A stretch of DNA of 9,883 nt. Origin: Thermoleophilia bacterium (GTDB taxonomy: Bacteria; Actinomycetota; Thermoleophilia; Gaiellales; Gaiellaceae). How positions within the stretch are numbered: position 1 is the stretch's first letter; each line of letters opens with the position of its first letter. A program made the position numbers and the translations under genes. This document shows positions 5,392 through 9,883 of this stretch, piece by piece. The stretch is taken from positions 1 to 9,883 of the forward strand of contig JAICYG010000095.1 in assembly GCA_025934335.1 (NCBI GenBank), read 5' to 3'. The notes below the pieces were generated by a model, which was not told where the DNA came from, did not search any database, and worked only from the letters and a program-made list of their open reading frames with translations.

Positions 5392-6993
5392 GTGACTCGC
5401 GTCGTCCGCCTCAGGCCGTGGCAGAAAGCCGCCCTCGATCGGTTCGTCGACGCGGGTGCGCCCGACTTCCTCGCAGTCGCGACGCCGGGCGCCGGCAAGA
5501 CGACGTTCGCGCTCACGGCTGCGCGCCACGAGCTCGCGCAGCGGCCGGGCAGGCTCGTCGTGGTCGCGCCGACCGCGCACCTGAAGCTGCAGTGGGCGCG
5601 CGCGGCTGCGTCCTTCGGGCTCCACCTCGATCCGCAATGGGCGGCGGCGGACGGGCGGCTGCCGGCCGACATGCACGGAATCGTCACCTCGTACCAGCAG
5701 GTCGCGACGAGCTCGCGGCTGCTCGCGACGCTCTCGCGCGGCGCGTTCGTCGTCTTCGACGAGCTCCACCACGCCGCCGACGACCGGGCGTGGGGCGACG
5801 CCGTCCGCGCTGCGTTCGAGGGATCGCACAGACGTCTGGCGCTCTCCGGCACGCCGTTTCGCTCCGACACGCGGGCGATCCCGTTCGTGCGCTACCGCGG
5901 CGACGAGGCGGCTCCCGACTTCGAGTACGGCTACGGCGACGCACTCTCGGACGGCCGCGTCGTCCGGCCGGTCTACTTCCCGGCGACGAACGGGCAGATG
6001 GAGTGGCAGGCGCCCGACGGCTCCGTGCAGAGCGCCACGTTCGACGACCGGCTCGACGCGCAGCGGGCGTCGCAGCGTCTGCGCACGGCGCTGTCGCTCG
6101 AGGGAGAGTGGCTGCCGACGGTGCTACGCGCGGCGCACGAGCGTCTCGCGTCGGTTCGCGCGGAGCAGCCGAATGCGGGCGGGCTCGTGATCGCGACCGA
6201 TCAGGAGCATGCGCGCGGGATCGCGGCGATCCTGAAGGCGCGGCTGGGCGTGGGGGCGCGCATCGTCACGTCGGACGACCCGCAGGCGTCGGCGGGGATC
6301 GCGTCGTTCGCCGCCGGCAGCGAGCCGTGGCTCGTCGCGGTGCGCATGGTCTCGGAGGGGGTCGACATCCCGCGGCTTCGCGTCGGCGTGTACGCGACGA
6401 CGACCACGACGGAGCTCTTCTTCCGGCAGGCGGTCGGGCGACTCGTGCGCTGGACGCGCGGCGTGCCGCGGCAGCGGGCGTGGCTCTACATCCCCGACGA
6501 CCCGAGGCTGCGCACCCATGCGTCAGGGGTCGCGGAGCAGCGACGGCACTCGCTGCGGAAGGACGACGCGCCGGAGCGGGTGGAGCGCGACGAGTCGGCG
6601 GCGGGCGACGACGTGCAGATGTCGCTGTTCGCCGCCCTGTCTGCCGTCGCCACGGATGTGCACGAGCCCGACGATCTGCCGTACGACCCCGAGCCGGAGG
6701 CGACGGGCGGCGAGGAGATCGAGCTGATGCTGGCGCCGCCGCCGCCGCCGCTCGCCGGCGGCAGCGAGGAGGCGCCCGGCGCCGCGACGCTGACGCGCCG
6801 CGAGGAGAAGCGGGTCCTGCGCGACCAGAACGCCGCCGTCGCGCGCGAGCTCGTCCGCCGCACGCGCCTCACGCACGCGCAGGTGAACGCGGAGCTGAAC
6901 CGCCGCTCGGGCGTCCGCCGCGTCACGGAGGCGACGACCGAGCAGCTCGAGCGCCGCCTCGCAGCCGCCGACCGCTGGCTCGCGAAGACCTGA
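5392..6993 (+). CDS. SF2 DExH-box helicase/translocase with clamp-binding-like motif and helical C-terminal domain
   Basis: 533 aa. An N-terminal RecA-like domain has a Q-motif-like RPWQKAALD (8-16), Walker A TPGAGKTT (31-38), motif Ia VVVAPTAHLK, DEAH-box variant DELHH (123-127) and motif III SGTPF (152-156). The second RecA domain follows (about 235-370) with the motif V region SEGVDIP (321-327) and motif VI QAVGRLVR (346-353). Domain layout resembles ResIII/XPB-like ATPases of restriction and repair systems. A disordered linker (about 380-465) is acidic, has five consecutive prolines (449-453), and contains QMSLF (409-413), matching the beta sliding-clamp-binding consensus QL[SD]LF. A charged helical domain (466-533), with THAQVNAELNRRSG and ATTEQLERRL, ends the protein; I recall similar tails in actinobacterial and phage helicases. 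No nuclease or methyltransferase adjoins, so an orphan repair or replication role is more likely than restriction. Confidence 0.9.
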   Translation: MTRVVRLRPWQKAALDRFVDAGAPDFLAVATPGAGKTTFALTAARHELAQRPGRLVVVAPTAHLKLQWARAAASFGLHLDPQWAAADGRLPADMHGIVTSYQQVATSSRLLATLSRGAFVVFDELHHAADDRAWGDAVRAAFEGSHRRLALSGTPFRSDTRAIPFVRYRGDEAAPDFEYGYGDALSDGRVVRPVYFPATNGQMEWQAPDGSVQSATFDDRLDAQRASQRLRTALSLEGEWLPTVLRAAHERLASVRAEQPNAGGLVIATDQEHARGIAAILKARLGVGARIVTSDDPQASAGIASFAAGSEPWLVAVRMVSEGVDIPRLRVGVYATTTTTELFFRQAVGRLVRWTRGVPRQRAWLYIPDDPRLRTHASGVAEQRRHSLRKDDAPERVERDESAAGDDVQMSLFAALSAVATDVHEPDDLPYDPEPEATGGEEIELMLAPPPPPLAGGSEEAPGAATLTRREEKRVLRDQNAAVARELVRRTRLTHAQVNAELNRRSGVRRVTEATTEQLERRLAAADRWLAKT

Positions 6994-6996
6994 GCC

Positions 6997-7031
6997 CGAG
7001 GGGCCACGGCCCTCCGGGCCGTGGCCCCTCG
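6997..7031. terminator. Perfect 16-bp GC-rich hairpin between convergent genes
   Basis: Arms 6997-7012 and 7016-7031 are exactly complementary around a 3-nt TCC loop (in practice one pair fewer with a 5-nt loop). It begins 4 nt after the helicase stop, and the opposing monooxygenase gene ends at 7118. It has no U-tract on either strand (GCCAAACG follows on +), so it would act as an intrinsic terminator of the U-less type described for high-GC actinobacteria, or as a 3' RNA stabiliser. The rest of the 124-nt gap shows nothing coding. Confidence 0.75.
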
Positions 7032-7096
7032 CCAAACGACGTGCCGAGAGTGTGACAATCCGTCCACAGGCGTGCGCGGCTCGGGCCAAGCCCCGC

Positions 7097-7112
7097 CCAC
7101 GCCGTGGCGTGG
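7097..7112 (-). terminator. Short hairpin just after the second monooxygenase gene
   Basis: CCACGC (7097-7102) pairs with GCGTGG (7107-7112) around a CGTG loop. It starts 5 nt beyond the - strand stop codon. There is no T-tract, and it is short, so it is at most a weak terminator or an accessory to the stronger hairpin at 6997-7031. Confidence 0.3.
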
Positions 7113-7117
7113 ACGGC

Positions 7118-8200
7118 TCAGGACGCGGCTGCGACCGCCTTGCGCTCGGCGGCGAAGTGGGGGATGACCGCGCTCGCGAACAGCTCCTGGTTCTTGATCG
7201 CCATCCAGTGCGGGGCGCCGCCCGCGTTCACGGTGATGCCGATCTCCTGGATCCCCTCGCAGACCTTCCGCGTCTCCTCGATCCGCGCGATCACGTCCGC
7301 CGGCGTGCCGACCCAGACGTAGTCGTCCTCGACGAGCTTCTCGTACGGGATCTCCGTCAGCGACTCCATGATCCCGGCCGCGTAGAACCCGTAGCCCGCC
7401 GCGTTCAGCGCGTCGGCGGGCGGCTTCGGCCACTCCGTCAGCGGCGACGCGTTGCCGTCGATGAAGCCGCGGACCCACTGCTCCGCCTCGCGGTGCGCCG
7501 TGTCCGCGTCCTCGTCGAGATGGCACGCGTGGATCCACACGATGTCAGGCTCCGTGCCGTGCTCCGCGCAGCTCGCGCGATAGAGATCCATCTGCTTCTC
7601 GAGCGCCGCATACGGGAGGAGCGGCGGCACCGCGACGCCCCAGCCGCGCTCGGCCGCGAGCGTGTACGTGCGGTCGGACGTGCCGCCGAGGTACACGCGG
7701 TACTTCGTGTCGACGAACGGCACCACGTGCGAATCCGGCACGTGGAAGTACGTGCCCTCGTGCGAGAACCGCTCGTTCTCGAGCGCCTCGAGCAGCAGGT
7801 CGACCGCCTCCTCGTACTTCGGCCGTGCGTCCTCGTCGAGGGGCTCGCCGGCCGGCAGAGGGATCCACCCGTGCCCTCGCCCGACGCCCCACTCGTACCG
7901 GCCGCCGGTGATCAGGTGCGTCGCGTGGATCACGCTCGCGAGCACCGTCGGGTTGTGGTACGGCAGCGCATGCAGCATCGTCCGGAAGCGGATCCGCTTC
8001 GTCCGTTGCGCGGCCGCGGCGAAGAACGCCGTCGGGTTCGTCGACACCGAGAACTTCGGGAAGAAGTAGTGCTCGATGATCGCGTAGACGTCATAGCCGA
8101 GCCGGTCGGCGTTCTCCATCTGCTCGAGCACCTCGCCGTAGAGCTGCTCGGCCGTCTTGCCCGGGTGGAGCTGGAGCTCCGAGTAGAGGCTGAACCGCAC
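7118..8200 (-). CDS. LLM-class flavin-dependent oxidoreductase (luciferase-like, second subfamily)
   Basis: 360 aa from GTG 8200-8198. The luciferase-like barrel is shown by the N-terminus MRFSLYSELQLHPG, the IIEHYFFPKF segment (41-50), TMLHALPYHNP (74-84), ITGGRYEWGVGRGHGW (97-112), LGGTSDRTYTLAAERGWG (171-188) and the C-terminal WVGTPADVI (296-304). It shares the fold with the monooxygenase at 4316-5335 but lacks its group-1 signatures, so the two are not recent duplicates. The flavin type (FMN or F420) cannot be told by eye. It lies 20 nt downstream of the GntR gene and is probably co-transcribed with, and controlled by, that regulator. The frame stays open a further 252 codons upstream across the GntR gene, but the strong Shine-Dalgarno just before 8200 and the family N-terminus fix this start. 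Confidence 0.92.
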   Translation of the reverse strand: MRFSLYSELQLHPGKTAEQLYGEVLEQMENADRLGYDVYAIIEHYFFPKFSVSTNPTAFFAAAAQRTKRIRFRTMLHALPYHNPTVLASVIHATHLITGGRYEWGVGRGHGWIPLPAGEPLDEDARPKYEEAVDLLLEALENERFSHEGTYFHVPDSHVVPFVDTKYRVYLGGTSDRTYTLAAERGWGVAVPPLLPYAALEKQMDLYRASCAEHGTEPDIVWIHACHLDEDADTAHREAEQWVRGFIDGNASPLTEWPKPPADALNAAGYGFYAAGIMESLTEIPYEKLVEDDYVWVGTPADVIARIEETRKVCEGIQEIGITVNAGGAPHWMAIKNQELFASAVIPHFAAERKAVAAAS

Positions 8201-8206
8201 CTGCCG

Positions 8207-8217
8207 TCCTCTCCTTT
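8207..8217 (-). promoter_or_regulatory. Strong Shine-Dalgarno (AAAGGAGAGGA) deciding the GTG start at 8200
   Basis: Read on the - strand, this purine run lies 6 nt before the GTG (10 nt from the AGGAG core). It fills most of the 20-nt gap after the GntR stop and rules out a much longer monooxygenase start inside the regulator gene. Confidence 0.75.
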
Positions 8218-8220
8218 CGC

Positions 8221-8916
8221 CTAGCGGTGGTCGAAGATGTCGCGGCCGCCGAGCTCGTGCTGGAAGATCACGCTCGCGAGCGCGAGGTGATCGTGCAGCG
8301 CCGCCGCGGCCGCCTCGGGGTCGTGCGCTGCGCATGCCTCGAGCAGCTCGGTGTCGTAGGCGCGGTGCCGCTCCTGCGGCCCGTCCTTCGAGGTCAGCAG
8401 CGCCGGCCGGAACCGCTCCGAGCGGTCCCATGCCGGCCGGATCAGCGCCACGAGCCACTGGGACGCGGAGGCCTCGTAGAGCGTGAAGTGGAAGTCGGTG
8501 TGCGCCCGCATCGTCTCGCGCACGTCCTCGGCGGCCGCCGCCGCGTCGAACCGCTCGAGCTGTGCCTGCGCCGACTCGGCGTCCGCGTCGCTGAACCGCT
8601 CCGCGGCGCGCCGCACGGCGAGCGACTCGAGCGAGAGCCGCACCTGGAACAGGTCGCGCAGCTCCTCGATGTCGAAGTCGAGGACGCGCGCCCCCTGGTG
8701 CGGGACGTGCTTCGCAAGCCCGAGCGCCTCCAGCTGCCGCACCGCCTCGCGGATCGGCGAGATCGACATGCCGAGCGACCGCGCCAGCTCGTCGAGCCGT
8801 AACGGGGTGCCGGCCGGGAGCTCGCCGAGGATGATCGCCTCCCGCAGCTCCATGAGCGCGTATTCGGCCATCGTCCGGTGGCGCATCGGGCCCTGGGGTG
8901 TGCCCACACGTGCCAT
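8221..8916 (-). CDS. GntR family transcriptional regulator, FCD (FadR) subfamily
   Basis: 231 aa. The N-terminal winged helix-turn-helix covers about 16-80: LREAIILGELPAGTPLRLDE, then LARSLGMSISPIREAVRQLEALGLA, then the wing HQGARV. The C-terminal all-helical FCD effector domain covers about 85-220. Ligand-binding positions of FCD domains appear as H143 (DFH), H184 (ERHR) and H210 (HDHL). The position normally Asp, four residues before the first His, is H139. FCD regulators usually repress catabolic operons and are released by an organic-acid intermediate. ATG 8916 is the longest start; M11 and M16 are possible alternatives, none with a clear Shine-Dalgarno sequence. It leads an operon with the monooxygenase and is divergent from the TIM-barrel gene, the classic layout for a local regulator controlling both sides and itself. 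Confidence 0.93.
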   Translation of the reverse strand: MARVGTPQGPMRHRTMAEYALMELREAIILGELPAGTPLRLDELARSLGMSISPIREAVRQLEALGLAKHVPHQGARVLDFDIEELRDLFQVRLSLESLAVRRAAERFSDADAESAQAQLERFDAAAAAEDVRETMRAHTDFHFTLYEASASQWLVALIRPAWDRSERFRPALLTSKDGPQERHRAYDTELLEACAAHDPEAAAAALHDHLALASVIFQHELGGRDIFDHR

Positions 8917-8920
8917 GTGT
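8906..8920. promoter_or_regulatory. Candidate operator: 15-bp near-perfect palindrome over the GntR start codon
   Basis: ACACGTG-C-CATGTGT: six of seven arm positions are complementary around a central base. It covers the regulator's own ATG and the predicted transcription start, where bound protein would block expression. Dyad sites of this size suit GntR dimers. Not matched to a known operator consensus. Confidence 0.45.
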
Positions 8921-8926
8921 AACCAG

Positions 8927-8956
8927 ACCGTCCCATAACCCTTGATCAGATGTCAA
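8927..8956 (-). promoter_or_regulatory. Predicted promoter of the GntR-monooxygenase operon
   Basis: On the - strand, a perfect -35 TTGACA (8956-8951) is followed after 18 nt by GACGGT (8932-8927), a partial TANNNT-type -10. Transcription would start near 8920, only a few bases before ATG 8916. This fits the absence of a Shine-Dalgarno sequence and a near-leaderless message. Confidence 0.45.
8942..8956. promoter_or_regulatory. Candidate operator TTGA-N7-TCAA in the divergent spacer
   Basis: A dyad with four-base arms that overlaps the TTGACA -35 of the regulator and could also serve the + strand gene starting at 8978. Its centre lies 36 bp from that of the palindrome at 8906-8920. Spacing and size suit an FCD-GntR dimer, but short arms arise by chance. 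Confidence 0.4.
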
Positions 8957-8977
8957 ACCTCATGAGAAGATCGGGGC

Positions 8978-9868
8978 GTGGCCCCGCGGGTTTCCGTGTC
9001 CCAGATCACGACGTTCCGCTCGAGCTTCGCCGACGACGTGCGGCGCTATGTCGCGGCGGGGCTGGACGGGCTCGGCGTCTGGGAGCTGAAGCTGCCGGAG
9101 GGTGGCGACGCCGAGGCGCTGGAGCAGCTCGCGGCGAGCGGCCTGGAGCCGGCGTCGGCAGTGCCGGCCGTTCCCTCGATCCTGCCGCTGCCGCTCCTCG
9201 GCGGCCCGGACGACCCCGCCGAGCGCGTCGAGGCGATCTGCGCGAGCCTCGAGCGTCTCGCCCCGTTCGGGCCGAGCGGCGTCGTCTGCCTGACCGGCAC
9301 GGCCGAGGGACGCGATGCCGACGACGCCCGCGCGACCGTGGTCGACGGCCTCCGCACGATCGCCCACGAGGCCGACCGGCTGGGGCTCCGCGTCGGGCTC
9401 GAGCCGTACCAGCGCGAGGGCGGCGAGCTCTGGACGATCGCCTCGACGATCCCCGAGGCCGTGTCATTGATCGAGGACGCCGGCGACCCACCTGCACTCG
9501 GCATCCAGTTCGACGTCTGGCATCTCTGGAACACCGAGACGCTGTTCGACGACATCGCGGCCGAGCTCGACCGCTTCGTCGGCGTCCACCTCTGCGACGT
9601 GCGCGAGCCGACGCGCGGCTGGGCCGACCGGGCGCTGCCGGGCGACGGCGCGGCCGGCGTCCCGGGGATCCTGCGCGCGCTCGACGAGGCCGGCTGGGAC
9701 GGCCTCTACGACATCGAGATCTTCTCCGACGACGGCACGTTCGGCAGCGAGTACGGGGACTCGTACTGGGCGGCGCCGGCGGAGGAGACGCTCGCACACG
9801 CGACTGCGGCGTTCGAGCGGTGCTGGGCCGACATACCTACCCCCCAGGAAGTGGAGGAGACGAGATGA
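8978..9868 (+). CDS. Xylose-isomerase-like TIM-barrel protein (sugar phosphate isomerase/epimerase family)
   Basis: 296 aa, normal for the AP-endonuclease-2/xylose-isomerase-like superfamily (IolE, IolI, hydroxypyruvate isomerase, ketose 3-epimerases). Likely metal ligands by motif are E142 (GLEPYQ), D179 (FDVWH, with H182), H204 (VHLCD) and E247 (YDIEIF). The substrate-binding signature DRALPGDGAAGVP (217-229) is also present. Members isomerise, epimerise or dehydrate sugars, inososes or small hydroxy-keto acids; nothing here selects among them. GTG 8978 is the longest start, with a weak GAGAAG 8 nt upstream; GTG 8996 (giving MSQITTF) is an alternative. Its promoter region is shared with the divergent GntR operon, so regulation by that repressor is likely. 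It overlaps the next gene by ATGA, suggesting a longer operon leaving the window. Confidence 0.88.
   Translation: MAPRVSVSQITTFRSSFADDVRRYVAAGLDGLGVWELKLPEGGDAEALEQLAASGLEPASAVPAVPSILPLPLLGGPDDPAERVEAICASLERLAPFGPSGVVCLTGTAEGRDADDARATVVDGLRTIAHEADRLGLRVGLEPYQREGGELWTIASTIPEAVSLIEDAGDPPALGIQFDVWHLWNTETLFDDIAAELDRFVGVHLCDVREPTRGWADRALPGDGAAGVPGILRALDEAGWDGLYDIEIFSDDGTFGSEYGDSYWAAPAEETLAHATAAFERCWADIPTPQEVEETR
9853..9858 (+). promoter_or_regulatory. Shine-Dalgarno (GGAGGA) for the gene at the window edge
   Basis: A near-consensus site 6 nt before ATG 9865, within the last codons of the TIM-barrel gene. It is the best ribosome-binding site on the + strand of the window and supports a real gene starting there. 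Confidence 0.7.
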
Positions 9869-9883
9869 GGAGACGGGGTTCCC
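9865..9883 (+). CDS. Start of a further gene, cut by the window edge
   Basis: Only the first six codons are visible (MRRRGS). ATG 9865 overlaps the upstream TGA as ATGA and has GGAGGA 6 nt before it, which is typical translational coupling. The cluster of arginines after Met resembles the positive n-region of a secretion signal, as in substrate-binding lipoproteins of sugar transporters often found beside such isomerases, but six residues cannot show this. Confidence 0.6.

Noticed and set aside
4397..5395. A 332-codon + strand open frame opposite the group-1 monooxygenase
   Set aside because: The - strand frame encodes an unmistakable MsnO8-type protein; the + frame has no domain features.
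6736..6750. (CCG)5 microsatellite as a phase-variation repeat
   Set aside because: Unit length is three, so slippage would only change the proline count in a linker and not the frame.
5392..6993. Helicase as part of a restriction or phage-defence island
   Set aside because: The core resembles ResIII-like ATPases, but no nuclease, methyltransferase, or other defence gene is present on either side; both neighbours are monooxygenases.
7052..8224. A 390-codon + strand open frame opposite the second monooxygenase
   Set aside because: Shadow of the - strand gene; Arg/Val/Leu-rich with no motif.
7118..8956. A 612-codon open frame on the - strand, as if the monooxygenase had a 250-residue N-terminal extension
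   Set aside because: The extension reads the GntR gene in another frame, has Arg/Ala/Gly-rich composition typical of a GC-rich shadow, and is contradicted by the strong Shine-Dalgarno before GTG 8200 and the family-like N-terminus there.

Overview
The window is very GC-rich, densely packed and codes almost entirely with G/C-ending codons. GTG (and one apparent CTG) starts, few Shine-Dalgarno sites at the heads of transcripts, and the protein families present suggest a high-GC actinobacterium. A Thermoleophilia/Solirubrobacterales-like lineage would fit, but that is an inference from style and not a proven placement. I see no rRNA, tRNA, CRISPR array, insertion sequence or phage structural gene.

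Left block (1-4258, + strand): a tight four-gene metabolic operon. It holds the C-terminal part of a fumarylacetoacetate-hydrolase (FAH) family protein, an M24 (Xaa-Pro-peptidase/creatinase fold) hydrolase, a DRE-TIM Claisen-condensation enzyme of the homocitrate/2-isopropylmalate synthase type without the LeuA regulatory domain, and a phytoene-desaturase-like FAD oxidoreductase. The last three genes are joined by two 8-nt overlaps of nearly the same sequence (GTGGATGA and CTGGCTGA). The second implies a CTG start for the FAD enzyme, without which its FAD-binding N-terminus would be lost. The pathway is not one I recognise.

Middle block (4259-7117): a group-1 (MsnO8-type) luciferase-like monooxygenase on the - strand, divergent from a lone SF2 DExH helicase on the + strand. 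The helicase carries a beta-clamp-binding-like motif (QMSLF) in its linker and a separate helical C-terminal domain. A perfect 16-bp hairpin follows it, between convergent genes.

Right block (7118-9883): a GntR/FCD regulator and a second, different luciferase-like monooxygenase form a - strand operon. It is divergent from a xylose-isomerase-like TIM-barrel protein on the + strand, which overlaps by 4 nt (ATGA) a further gene cut off by the window edge. The 61-bp divergent spacer plus the start of the regulator gene holds two dyad-symmetric sites and a perfect TTGACA hexamer, which looks like a self-controlled catabolic switch.

Overall this is an accessory catabolic/redox region with an unrelated DNA helicase embedded in it. 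The most useful points for follow-up are the CTG start, the uncharacterised four-gene cassette, the clamp motif in the helicase, and the GntR control region.
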